Origin: Bombyx mori
Lineage: Eukaryota > Arthropoda > Insecta > Lepidoptera > Bombycidae
Direction: 5' to 3'
DNA length: 64,000 bases
NCBI RefSeq assembly: GCF_030269925.1
Contig: NC_085129.1
Location: 15,925,501 to 15,989,500, forward strand
Of the stretch, positions 12,501 through 23,562 are shown piece after piece. How positions within the stretch are numbered: the stretch's first letter is position 1; every line of letters starts with the position of its first letter. The notes under the pieces were generated by a model. That model had not been told where the DNA came from. It saw only the letters and a program-made list of their open reading frames with translations, and did not search any database. Both the position numbers and the translations under genes were made by a program.

Positions 12501-15500
12501 GTCGAGTATAAGGACTCTACAGAGACGACGTGAAGGTTGTTAGTAACTCGAAGCGAAACTATGGACAGTTCAGTGAAGAGAACTGAAAGAAGTGAATTGT
12601 GATAATTTAAGCCGTGAATTGAAGTGTCATGATAATGAAATTGAGTTTTAAAATACTATATATTTATCCCCAGCCCCGACGAGTAACAATACTTTACTTT
12701 TAAGACTGAGGGTTGCATTTAACTTCAGACACTGTTAGGAGATAGAAGTGAACACGGAGCTAACTGCAGTTAACATCACACTTAGTAGTTATTGGAGCAC
12801 GTTAAAACGTGCACGTCGCCATTCACCTTGAGACATGAGGTCACAATTCTTTTATATAACGGCTGACCCAATCTTGAAACCGTGTTGCTGCTTTCCGGCA
12901 GAAATGGGCAATCGGCGGTAATGACTCGCAGTGAGCCGGTACTAGAGTCGAGGAGCTGTTCTCTGGCGAGTCTCTCAATCGCCCAAGGACACGTGCATAC
13001 GTACCTGAGCCGTAGTCGGTCCTGAGCAGGTTCTCGCTCTGCATCTTCGTCTTGAGACACGCGATGTACCGTCCGCAGAAGTCGCGACACAGCTCTTGTA
13101 CCTTCTCCAGCTCCAGCAGGTGGATGCGCAGAACCTGGAAGCAGATCGAAGCTCTTCAAGTTGGGCCTTTGAACATTCCCTACTTCTGTTTGGCTCCAGC
13201 GTACATTGGACACCTACAGACTAGCGCCTATAGATGGCCGCCGATATCACCTTAGAATATAATTTTCGCTTCTTAATAATATCTATACTAATATATAAAT
13301 CTACAGTGGTTATTACGGATGTTCCGTTATAACTACTGAACCATGCATTCGATTGACTTAAAACTTGGTATCCATGTAGAAAATACATAATGTACTTAAT
13401 GTATAGGCTATTATTTATATGAGTGTTGGACTCCCTACACCAGTTGCGGGGGCGTTAATGATGAGAATCTTTGTGGGGGTGGGAAATAATAATGTTAATT
13501 TTAAATGCCCAGCGGAATAAGCTAGTACGGCTAGTATTTTATATTTTTTGCTAATTGTTAGGACGTAAATGATGCACCTGTATGCTCTTAATCATAAGGC
13601 CGTCAATCTCCGGGTCGTCGACGAGGAAGGGCCTCCTGTCCCTGCGCTGATGCTGCACGAAGGCCTGCAGGTCCGCCCCGAAGGCGTCGGCGGCCGGGGG
13701 CTCGACCCCCGCCGTCGCCTGCTCACATCGCTCCAACAGCAGCGCGAGTAGGGGAAACAGAGGATGCCTGAAAAATTATACACCACCGTGTTTCAACCGT
13801 GTAGCAGACGTGACATTGTCAACATATTGTTATGTAAATATGAGTAATAGCCCATTCAAGTTCAACAAAAAAATTATGTGTTCCTGTACATAAGACTACT
13901 ACACCGTGAAGGGGTATGGAGTGTGAAAAGCAAAACAACTGTCTGTCTACGATCTCTAAAATAAAGGTTTTTATTGCTTAGATAGGTGGAACACACATCC
14001 GATGTTAAGTCACAGGAGCCCACAGACATCGACAACGTAAACACCAAACACAAACTTTGAGATATGAGCTCTAAATCTCAGTTTTTACTACTGTAAACCT
14101 ACAACGGTCTTAGTAATAACCCAAACTTAATTAATTAGTTAGAATAAACATCTAGAACTTCATTGGCTGATAGAGACTCTCACAGCTCTAACTATATACT
14201 AGACCCGCTGAAAAGTCTTTACCTACGAAATTGCTATTTAGTATGTACTTTTTTAATATTGGTTTATTTATATCTGACGAAATATACATCCGTGGTATCG
14301 ATGTTTTTTTTTATTATTATTGCGTAGATGGATGGATTAGCTCACAGCCCACCTTGAGATATGAGTTCTAAGGTCTCAGTATAGTTACAACGGCTGCCCC
14401 AACCTTCAAACCGAAACGCATTACTGCTTCACGGTAGAAATAGACAGAGTGGTGGTACCTACCCGTGCGGACTCACAAAAGGTCTTACCACAAGTAAAAC
14501 CTCTGCCAGCGCACTGGTACTTTCTCAACGCCCTTCTTGAAGAAGTCAAGTGTACGGGAGTCAACAAACTCTTTAAAGGCATTTTGTACTGCCTCTCGGG
14601 TATTTTTTTTTTCCCGCCAGAAGTTTTCGAAACATTATAAAAAGTAGAAATCTTTCTGTCTGTCACACAAGGTCTGTGAGTGGGGTGGTGGACGCAAAAT
14701 TTCCAACCCCAGCTGTTGTAGCTTAGAGACGGTCTCTTGTGTCGTAGGAGTTCGCGCGTTACCCAAGGCAGGCCGAGATCGGCGAGCTACTCCATCATTG
14801 TGTCCAGATTCTATCAGTACATCCTACACATCACACATTATGACGTTCACATAATGTACGTCAAAAATATATCAGTTTCATGAATTAAAAAATCTTCAAA
14901 AATTTCACCAGTTAGGCATATGAAAAGATGGAAAGTTAAAAAGTCGTATTCCTATATTTTTTTAAAGCCCTCGTTGGCAGACGAGCATACGGCCCACCTG
15001 ATGGTGAGTGGTTACCGTCGCCCGTGGACCTTAGCAATGCCAGGGGCAGAGCCGAGCCGCTGCCTACAGTATATTCATCCAGCATACCAGTTACTAAATA
15101 AACACGGTCTCTCACTCAAGTACAGTAAGTAAGGGATGTCTCCACACTGCATTACATCGCGACATCGAGACGAGTGTAACCCCCTGGCCACGGCCAAGAG
15201 CGATGCGGATTGCGGCGCGGCGTCAGTGAGCGGTGTGTTTTGCACGCCACGTACTCTCAATAGCGGTTAGTTGCAACGGCCACGGTGGACGCATTTAGGT
15301 AGTCAAAACGTGTTCAAAATCATGGCGTTATCAAAAGTATCTCTTCTCTGGTTAGAAAGCAGTACATTTTTAAAACAAGATATTCTTAATATGAGAGAAG
15401 GAGTGCACGAACTAATTAAAGATCGGTATTTAATTGGCGAATTTTTAATACGTTGTTTACTTTCTTCCCGCAACCTTTTTATAAGGTTTTTATACTAATG

Positions 15501-15822
15501 ATGTTTTGTCATCCACATCGCTAGTCTACGCAGTATTTCACTAATGAATTGTTCCATATCCATTATTTATTGGCTCAACACGCGATAAAAACAAAATGAT
15601 TTATTTCGGTCTGCGCGATGCCGCAATGGTCCACCGGCACCGCCGCGCACGCCTCTCTGGGTTGTGGCCAGGGGGTAAGAGCTTCCGGTTTCACATACGA
15701 GACGCTGCTACAGATGATAGCGCCGGAGGAATAAGGAACTGTATTTACTTGTAGACGGCGCGTTTGTCCGCTTCGAACTGTGCCTGGTCGGCGTCTGGGG
15801 CGGGCGCTCCACCGCCCTGCAT
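9577..15822 (-). CDS. Pknox: PKNOX/Prep-class TALE homeodomain transcription factor, complete
   Basis: Nine coding exons on the minus strand: 15822-15749, 13767-13578, 13134-13005, 11888-11812, 11337-11250, 11015-10938, 10694-10555, 10468-10333, 9677-9577. All junctions are GT/AG, phases agree, total 1014 nt = 337 residues plus TGA (9579-9577). The N-terminal MEIS/PKNOX PBX-binding region spans about residues 25-131 ([16 protein letters not shown], then [20 protein letters not shown] and [11 protein letters not shown]). The TALE homeodomain is about 237-297 ([37 protein letters not shown], and recognition helix [17 protein letters not shown] with Ile in the DNA-contact position). ILQPMLD and HPYPTEEEK favour PKNOX over MEIS/homothorax. 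A Gly/Pro/Ser-rich linker and an acidic tail ([16 protein letters not shown]) resemble vertebrate PKNOX. It should bind DNA as a heterodimer with a PBX/extradenticle protein. Vertebrate homologues are longer (over 400 residues). Confidence 0.93.
9894..10105 (+). repeat. Bm1-like SINE, partial
   Basis: Core gtgaagcagtaatgcgtttc through ctcgtccacacatctaagca and a long A-run. It lies in the last intron of PKNOX, antisense to the gene. Confidence 0.85.
11976..12349. mobile_element. Inverted-repeat element in a PKNOX intron (374 bp)
   Basis: AAGCTATTGCATAGGATTT at 11976-11994 is matched at 18 of 19 positions by the reverse complement of 12331-12349. The element lies between PKNOX exons 11888-11812 and 13134-13005 and holds no coding sequence. 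A clear target duplication was not found, so the class is undetermined. Confidence 0.5.
13282..13534 (+). mobile_element. Probable non-autonomous Helitron (253 bp)
   Basis: It starts TCTATACTAATATATAA after an A and ends CTAG before a T. This fits the Helitron rule of TC at the 5' end, CTRR at the 3' end and insertion between A and T; TCTATACTAATAT is a common moth Helitron start. A strong terminal hairpin is not obvious. It lies in the intron between PKNOX exons 13767-13578 and 13134-13005. Confidence 0.5.
13969..14085 (-). repeat. Bm1-like SINE, diverged fragment
   Basis: Reverse orientation: tttttattgcttagataggtgg, then cacaggagcccacagacatc and gagatatgagctctaaat. It is more diverged than most copies and lies in the first coding intron of PKNOX. 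Confidence 0.7.
14304..14498 (-). repeat. Bm1-like SINE, partial
   Basis: Reverse orientation, from tttttttattattattgcgt to ggactcacaaaaggtcttac. It has an internal deletion between the cacagcccacc tail and the gagatatgag segment. Confidence 0.8.
14962..15068 (-). repeat. Retroposon family 3 fragment
   Basis: Reverse orientation: gcagacgagcatacggccca, then gatggtgagtggttaccgtc and gccaggggcagagccgagcc. Related copies occur at 20099-20283, 25803-25915, 29538-29628 and 41415-41500. Confidence 0.75.
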
Positions 15823-15850
15823 CCCGCTAGCACGCCCTCACGCACCGCAT
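15823..15850 (-). promoter_or_regulatory. 5' leader of PKNOX with a splice-abutting upstream ORF
   Basis: The first coding exon has a good acceptor upstream (tgtttgtag, AG at 15852-15851), so the gene has at least one further 5' untranslated exon that I could not locate. The exon starts directly with ATG (15850-15848), opening a seven-codon reading frame (MRCVRAC) that stops at TAG 15829-15827. That is four bases before the ATG of PKNOX (15822-15820) and in a different frame. Such a frame could lower translation of the main product, but this is inference. Confidence 0.5.
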
Positions 15851-16044
15851 CTACAAACACACATCAAGTTACTATTAACAAACTTCAAAGGATACGTTAA
15901 CGCAGGCTGTACGCCACCGATCCCTTTGTCTAAATAAACTTTTACTGGCGTTTTGGCGGGAGCGGCGAGGGACTCCGGAACCAAGCCGCTGTCTGACAGA
16001 CTTTAGGTCATTACTTTAGAAACTAAAGTCTACACTACCGTTTT

Positions 16045-16175
16045 TCCTTTTGCTTAAATGGGTGGATGAGCTCACAGCCGCCCTTGTGTTAGGTGGTTAC
16101 TGGAACCCATAGACATCTACGACGTAAATGCGCCGCCACCCATCTTGAGATATAAGTTCTAAGGTCTTAGTGTAA
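16045..16175 (-). repeat. Bm1-like SINE, truncated, reverse
   Basis: Runs from cttaaatgggtggatgagct to gttctaaggtcttagtgtaa. It is followed within 45 bases by a longer copy in the opposite orientation, making an inverted pair. Confidence 0.8.
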
Positions 16176-16217
16176 ATACCCTCAAATAGAAACGCTGAAA
16201 CAGACTCGCAACACAAC

Positions 16218-16464
16218 ACTGGCGGTAGGACCTCTTATGAGTCCGTACGGGTAGGTACCACCGCCCCACTTATTTCTACCGTGAAGCAGCAGTGCGTTTC
16301 GGTTTGAAGGGTGTGGGGTAGCCGTTGTAACTATACTGAGACCTTAGAACTATATTTCAAGGTAGGTGGCGCATTTACGTTGTAGATGTCTATGGGCTCC
16401 AATAACCACTTAACACCAGGTGGGCTGTGAGCTCGTCCACCCATCTAAGCCAAAAAAAAAAAAA
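16218..16464 (+). repeat. Bm1-like SINE, headless copy
   Basis: ggcggtaggacctcttatga through tcgtccacccatctaagcca and an A-run. Confidence 0.85.
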
Positions 16465-17465
16465 AGACAAAACATTGTCTATTCCAGTGACATCGACACG
16501 TACGTTTAGTCTAGTAGGTAGAGGTAAGCCGAACTATTTTATACGGGGGAAAGTTGACAATGCGTCCAGCTGTGAATAGCAAACTACAAGTCAAAGACCC
16601 AGGAAGACAATGCCGGCGCAGCAAGTGGTGTGGTGTGAATGTAGCCCTTGTACTAACTAGGCGTTATGTCTGTAATGACACCACTTACTACGGTGACGCC
16701 ACTATATTTGGTCGTTCACCGTCGGACTCCTAACGCGCAAGAAACTTGCTCCTTACTTCTACCCTCCGCAGTCCCGGAGCTGCTCTATCTGCGTCCAAAG
16801 GAACGTAAATGTCAATAAAGGTTTTTATATTAATTTGACGGTAGTCAATTATAGTTAATTTCGCATTACTGACGTCTATGAGCAAGAGTAACCTCTGACC
16901 ATCAGTTGACCCGTATGCTCGTCTGCCTGCAAATATCGAAAATTAATACCTTAGTTATCTGTGAATACAAATACTGTAAAATATTCAAAGCGCGGGTAGT
17001 GATAATATGAAAATAATAAACTCACGATTAAAGTGTTACGGTAGTGTGGTATAATGTGGATCTGGTGTTCGTGTCGTATAAAGTATAGAAGACAGAAGGT
17101 ACTTTAAAAAGCAATATTAAATAAATTAAAGTACACTGCACAGAGTAAATAAGCGAGCCGGGGATATTTTATATCAATTTACTGGCAACACTTGTGACGA
17201 ATGCGTTCTGCGGGCGCTCCGGCTTTTAATATCCGTTTTTATTGCCAACTCCTAGCGGCCGGGCCTTGGGGAGAGATCATGATAAGAGTATTTAATAATT
17301 TTGTTTATTTTCACATTATGTGCGCGAGTGGAAGACCTCTGGGCCGGTCCTAATGTCTGAGTCGACTCTCAAGAGTTGTTCAGCAAGTGTCGACACTACG
17401 AAGCGTGCGAGACCCGATGGAGCCCCGCCGCAGACAGGGCTGCACCAGTGTCATCCTGCTGCTTT

Positions 17466-17692
17466 ATTTTTCTACCTACCTATGCTGATAGGCTTGAGAG
17501 GCAATTTCAGCTTCGCCCTAATATAACATGTAGGTAAGCTCACGGGGCTCAAACCGGAGTGTTGCTAACACTAGCTAACACTAGCAAGAGCAGTGCTTCG
17601 CAGAATCTACCACCGGATCGGAAACACGACCCACTGAGAAAATCCGGCGAGAAACTCAGTGGGCTTCGTCCTGCTGCGGAGGGTGTGGTGGC
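17466..17692 (-). repeat. Retroposon family 2 copy
   Basis: Reverse orientation: tttctacctacctatgctga, gtaagctcacggggctcaaa, accaccggatcggaaacacg and gaaactcagtgggct. Confidence 0.75.
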
Positions 17693-17816
17693 CTTTATAC
17701 AATACAATTCGACGACGTCTATTTATATTCAAACCGCATTTTTTTAGTGACATTGATGTAAGGAGTACTATGTTATATCACAGGTTAAATTGTTTTGAGA
17801 CCATTAGTCCACTTTA

Positions 17817-17985
17817 CTCACTGGTGGTAGAACGTCTTACGAGTCGGCATAGTTACCACCGTCCTGCCTATTTCTACCTTGAAGCAGTAATGCGTTTCGG
17901 TTTGAAGGGTGGGGCTCCGGTGACCACTTAACACCGGTTGGGCCGTGCGTTCGTCCACTCGTCTTAGTCATTAAAAAGAAAAACT
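17817..17985 (+). repeat. Bm1-like SINE, degraded and internally deleted
   Basis: actggtggtagaacgtctta and gcagtaatgcgtttcggttt are clear, but the middle block (paired with ttacgttgtagatg elsewhere) is gone; ends tcgtccactcgtcttagtca. Confidence 0.75.
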
Positions 17986-17999
17986 TTCTTTAAGCAACT

Positions 18000-19600
18000 A
18001 ACGATTTTCATTTCATTATCAAAAATATCTAAGCACTCTGAATATTAAAAATAAATAAATTAGTTTCGTAAAGTGGTTTCAAAAAAAAACTGCCTATTTC
18101 ATCGTCCCTACGGTGGAGGCACACAGCGCCATCTATTCTGCTGGCCAAGCTTTGTTCTCTTGAACTACCTACTTAACATAATCTATAATTTAGATGTGAA
18201 ACTATCAAATAAGTAATGCAATAATCAGTTAGGATTACGTGCTTGGTAATTATTAAGATACCCCAATACAGCTCGACCGGAGTGTGTAGAGTGCCCGGCT
18301 GGTACAGAGGCGGGAAACGCGAAGGAATTCTGCTTAGCAAACGTTTTTCCTTATATTCCGGGTAAATCGTTCGGGAATAATTATGTTCGCGCCTCGATTC
18401 TATTATTTTGGGGAAAACATTTTTTTCGCAATCATTGTGTACGGACGGAATGTTGTGTCCGACATTTTATTGCTAATCTTCATTGCGTTTTAGGGAATTC
18501 GAGACAAACGAATCCCTCAGACAGAGATTGTTCGAAATTTTGAAAAAACATCCTGCGTGGTTGAAGTGAAACTCTTAATTGCTATTACGGTTTACGCTTG
18601 TTTGGTACCGATCGATAAAGTTACCGGTGATAAAGTTCACCAAAGGTTAATTAAAGTTATCGAGTCAAAAGGAAATTGAGGGCTTCCGCCTACGCAGTGG
18701 ACGGTTGCCGGGGGATGTCGGACTTGAACTCTTGTAGCTCAATAACCCGCTTCCGAACCTCGGGTCCGACAGACCACGCACAAGGCAAGCTGACGTGCAG
18801 CGTGGTGTGCGTAGTGCTCAGAGTGCAAGTCTCACACTTATCTGACCCCCACAGGACGAAGAAACAGGCGCTTACCGGCGCCACATTCACTGGCCCTGTA
18901 GGTCAGACGGTTCCACCAACTCGTACCCCGCGATACAGAATGAGGTGGCGCAGAACCAGCCTGGATCGAGGAGTCCATCTCTTCCAGACGAAACAGTCCG
19001 CTGAGACCGTCTCGCGCTAACTCTCTCCAATCAATAGTTTCGAGCTCACATCAACATAAATTGTGTTGCAGTTCCAATACCAATTGAAACAGCAACACAA
19101 TACGCATCCTCGCCATGCCACTAGTACTTATACAGCAGCTGCAGCTTCCATGACGTCATTCCTTCACTGCCAAAGTAGTTCGCGAGCACAATTTAGATTA
19201 TTAATGACCTTGTCACAGAAATTAGTCTTCCCCAGGATACTCATACTGTCCTCGAAGAATCATAATAATTTAGGCATCACTAGTTCCTAGCTTTATAGAC
19301 TTTCACCACACATCTGCCAAAGAATTAGCCGGGCCTCGCTTGTATTTGCCAAAACCGACAACAAATATATTCTATAACCAACAAATACCCAATTCATATT
19401 GGTAGAAATCTTTTCATCTCGTGTACAGCATCTGTACTGTAAATATTCAGATCCCGGGCTCGGAGCGTGTTTGGCGGTACGCGCCTCACATCCTAATGGG
19501 CGCGTTAGGTTTTTAGTGATGCGGAATTGTAATCGATAAATCGTATTTCCTGTCTCGACTTATCTATATCTTAAAATCTTACCGGTACATACAACAGTAA
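18000..19600. other. No gene recognised
   Basis: AT-rich until 18660. 18670-19020 is a GC-richer block open on both strands (plus 18676-19020; minus 18890-18690, with CETC and HTTLHV). It could be an old retroelement piece, but I see no diagnostic motif. The rest is featureless. Confidence 0.35.
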
Positions 19601-19627
19601 TGTTTTATTTATTTATTATCATTTTTG

Positions 19628-20066
19628 AAGTCGTCATGGCCTAAAGGATAGAGACGTCTGGTGCATTCGCATTGAGCGATGCATCGGTATTCGAATCCCA
19701 GGCGGGTACCAATGCTTCTAATGAAATACGTACTCAACAAATGTTCACGGTTGACTTCCACGATGAAGGAATAACATTGTGTAATAAAAACCAAACCCGC
19801 AAAATTATAATTTGCGTAATTACTGGTGGTAGGACCTCTTGTGAGTCCGTGCAGGTAGGTACCACCACCCTGCCTAGTTCTGCCGTGACGCAGTAATGCG
19901 CTTCGGTTTGAAGGGCGGGGCAGCCGTTGTAACTATACTGAGACTTTAGAACTTTTATTTCAAGGTGGGTGGCGCATTTACGTCGAAGATGTCTATGGGC
20001 TCCAGTAACCACTTAACACCAGGTGGGCTGTGAGCTCGTCCACCCATCTAAGTAATAAATAAATAA
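19628..20066 (+). repeat. Bm1-like SINE, near full length with tRNA-like head
   Basis: The head tcatggcctaaaggatagag and ggtattcgaatcccaggcgg resembles the A and B boxes of a tRNA-type Pol III promoter. The middle aataaaaaccaaacccgcaa, the usual core and the tail ccacccatctaagtaataaa follow. Confidence 0.85.
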
Positions 20067-20098
20067 AATATTAACTTGCACATGGGGTGCGTTTAAAG

Positions 20099-20283
20099 CT
20101 TTCTCGAAAACAAAAGCAGCTGTAGTGTCCTATATTCTGTACGGTGTTTCCCGAGCGCAATGACATATCTTTCTTTAAACGAGGCTTGTGGAGAGTACTT
20201 AAAAGTAGGCAGCGGCTTGGCTCGACCTGCTGACGTCCATGGGCGACGGTAACCACTCACCATCAGGTGGATCGTATGCTATA
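20099..20283 (+). repeat. Retroposon family 3 fragment
   Basis: ctgtacggtgtttcccgagc is shared with 50428-50450; then aggcagcggcttggctcgac and accactcaccatcaggtgga. Confidence 0.65.
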
Positions 20284-20795
20284 TGCAACTGACTAAAATG
20301 ACAGTGCGTATCCGTAGCGGATGTTAGCGTCGTGTCGCACGTAACTAATGTGCGCCTGCCTGGCGGGTTAGCTGGGATTAACCCGCCGGGCGTGGTGGGC
20401 CACCTCACCAGCGACTAGCACATACAAATTCAAATATAATTGAGATGGCTCCGAGGCAATATTCGTGTGGTGCGTTCGTTCGAATCACGATTTTTAAAAG
20501 CTGATTCTTAATCCTTTTGCCTCCCAAAATGAAAAAATAACTGAAACACGTACAAACAACTGCGGAGACAAAAACAAATTTGGGACCATCACAAAAGATA
20601 TCGATAAAATTATCATGTACACGTCTGACATCACTACGCGGGCTCTATCCACCGTCTTGAGCACAGACAATCGTTGGAAAGTTTTCTGAATGCACCGCGG
20701 AGCTACATTTTGGATCATCCTCCGCGGCTCACGATAACTTTTTGATTCATTTTCGAAATCAGTGTGTACCGGCAATAGATATGCCGTACCTACTT

Positions 20796-21033
20796 TTTTT
20801 TATTGCTTAGATAGATGTACGAGCTCACAGCCCACCTGGTGTTAAGTGGTTACTGGAGCCCATAGACATCTACAACGTAAATGCGCCACCCATCTAGAGA
20901 TATAAGTTCTAAGGTCTCAATATAGTTACAACGGCTGCTCCACCCTTCAAACCGAAACGCATTACTGCTTCACGGCAGAAATAACCAGGGTGGTGGTACC
21001 TACCTGTGCGGACTCACAAGAGGTCCTACCACC
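20796..21033 (-). repeat. Bm1-like SINE, reverse, nearly complete body
   Basis: tttttattgcttagatagat through ggactcacaagaggtcctac and caccag. A partial forward copy (21072-21153) follows after about 40 bases. Confidence 0.85.
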
Positions 21034-21071
21034 AGTGTTGTGTTGCGAGTCCGTTTCAGCGTTTTTGTTTG

Positions 21072-21153
21072 AGGGTAACTATACTGAGACCTTAGAACTT
21101 ACATCTCAAGATGGGTGGCGGCGCATTTACGTCGTAGATGTCTATGGGTTCCA
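21072..21153 (+). repeat. Bm1-like SINE fragment, forward
   Basis: gggtaactatactgagacct through gatgtctatgggttccag; the second half of an inverted SINE pair. Confidence 0.8.
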
Positions 21154-21154
21154 G

Positions 21155-21665
21155 TTTTTGTCTGTCTGTCTGTTTGTTCCGGCTTATCTCTGGAACGGCT
21201 CAACCGATTTTGACGAGACTTTCACTGATAGCTAGCTGATGATATAAGGAGTAGCATGGCTACTTTTTTTTGACTAGCTTCGCCCCGTGGCGTCGCCCGG
21301 CAGTTATTGTCATACCGCGCGCAACACGGCGGGACTCGCCTATCAATAATAAAATGTAATGTTTCCGAAGCGAAGCGAGGGCGGGTCACTAGTCGATAAA
21401 TAAAATACCTAAACTTTTGTATAAAACAAACTTAAAACAAACAAAAGGAATCCGTCCGACGGGGACAGATCAAAGGAAAAACTAAATTGTTATTTTTATT
21501 TAATTCCGAGCACTTTCATATTTATCTACCTTTTAAGCCTTCTCTGGACTTCAACAAATAATTCAAGACCAAAATTAGCCAAGTCGGTCCAGTCGTTCTC
21601 GAGTTTTAGCGAGACTAACGAACAGCAATTCATTTTTATATACATAGATAGAAGATAGATTGTTT
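21155..21665 (+). repeat. Retroposon 3' region, RTE- or Helitron-like
   Basis: Contains tgtctgtctgtctgtttgtt, ggctcaaccgattttgacga, agcttcgccccgtggcgtcg and, near the end, cgagttttagcgagactaac followed by atatacatagatagaagata. These are words common to moth interspersed repeats. Exact family not determined. Confidence 0.4.
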
Positions 21666-23009
21666 TGAAATCAAGTTAAATGAAATCTGCGAATGCCTTA
21701 TTAGCTTCCTTATGAAAGGCTAGATAATGGAGTTTGCTCGTGTATCGGCTTGAGGAATGAGGTGATCTATTGGATGCATTGGTGGACTTTGAACACGTCC
21801 GACTATTTATTGGAATGAAAACGCACTGTCGATGAACGCAGTAATCGATAATTTATATTCCAAGGACAACAAATTATAAACCCATCATTATTTAAAATTA
21901 TATAACTACAACCTTGATTATCAGAAACGCAGAGAACGCTAAACATGTGCTACAATTATTTTGTTCAAAAAGCCCCTCGAAATTTCTTCAAAAACCACTC
22001 AAATTAGTCAAAACGTCTACAAAGTATCGGGGGGCGCAGCTCTCAGGAATTGAACTAATTGAATTTGGCGGGAAACGTGCTGTGAAAGAAACATGGCGTC
22101 GCGAATCGACAATTAAAAATTTTCAAGTACCTTTTTAAATTGTCAACTGACTAATTGATTTAAAGGTAGACGACTAGCGAAAGCGCTCCTCCTTCACGCC
22201 TCCTTCTCAATGGAAATAATAAATAAAATTGATTATTAAAATTATATTAACCAGTATCTCTCTACATACTAGGTATACTCTAGCATCGGATAGAGGTTAA
22301 TCTATGGTACTATTACCGTTGACCTTACTTAAAAGGTCATTAAACTGTGACCCATCCTCAAACCGACGCAGCCAACCGTTGCTTAACCTCTTAAATAAAA
22401 TAGAAGCCAATCTTAAAACAAGGAGCATAGATATTCTTCGAACGTACAAGGGAGTCAATATTTGAACATATGCGCCTTGCGAGCAGCCAGCGAAAATGTT
22501 ATTTTTATGCGACCCACATGGAAATGACTCTACACCCCCTCTTGTTGTATGGAGTAGAGCTGAGCCACTCTCGTATCGATCAGCGAGCGCGAGGATAGTT
22601 AGTATCCGATCAACCAAGTAACTTTAGATTTAATCCAGAATGCTCACAACATTCCATAGTACCTTTACCATCATGCAACATACCATGTAAACGTCAATGA
22701 TGACGTCAGCACTGACCTAGTCTCGCTGTTTTGTTACAGAGCCCTTCAGGCACCATCGTCTTGCCGTCCTTATGTTCACGATATTATTTAAAAATCGCAA
22801 ATGTTGGCACGTGAGGTAAACATAGGTGGAATATGTGAAGGTATGGAATGGTTATATAGAATGGTTATATTAGGGAAGGCCCTTAGTAAGAAAGCTGATG
22901 ATTTATAACCAAAATAGAATGGTGTCGATATAAAAAAGATGCGCCATCTTTAAATCACGCTCCGTGATTACAAATTCTAAATCTAAGGCCGGTATTCTTA
23001 GTATTTTTT

Positions 23010-23235
23010 ACTCCTACCTAAACGTTGGTAGCTTATGGGTCTATTCCAACTGAGAGTGGACTGGTAGATGAACTCACGGGGCTCAACCTGAAAGTACTGC
23101 TAACACCAGCCCTAGCAGCTAGCCCTAGCAGGAGCAGTGCTTCGCTGAATCTACCACCGGGTGGGAATCATGACCCACTGAGCAGATTTGGCGAGAAACG
23201 CAGTGGGTTGTACCTATGGGCTACTTCGAACGCAT
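23010..23235 (-). repeat. Retroposon family 2 copy
   Basis: Reverse orientation: tgaactcacggggctcaacc, agcagtgcttcgctgaatct and gcgagaaacgcagtgggttg; internal ccctagcagctagccctagc duplication. Confidence 0.75.
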
Positions 23236-23562
23236 TCCACGAGAACAGTGACTGGCGCTCGGGGCACTTAAAAACAACGAAAGTGGACGGGGGTATCCCA
23301 AAGGACATTTTAGGGGATGTTAGCGTTGCGATGTTCCCGTCATATTAATTGTTAAAAATTCTAAATTGTCGTGAAGATGTACATTCATCTTCTTAGCGTC
23401 GACAGTATATTATGTATTAAAATAATAAAAATTGAATCTTATTACAATTATCACTTTTAGTCTAATCCAGTATGCTACAAAAATTAATAAAATCGAAGGT
23501 ACGTCTGTGATTTCGAAACAAAAGCTTGTTTTAAGGTCACGTGGTTATCAGTGATTTATCTT

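Noticed and set aside
18676..19020. 114-codon plus-strand frame and its minus-strand counterpart
   Set aside because: Considered as a retroelement fragment because of a CETC/HTTLHV stretch, but no diagnostic catalytic motif was found.
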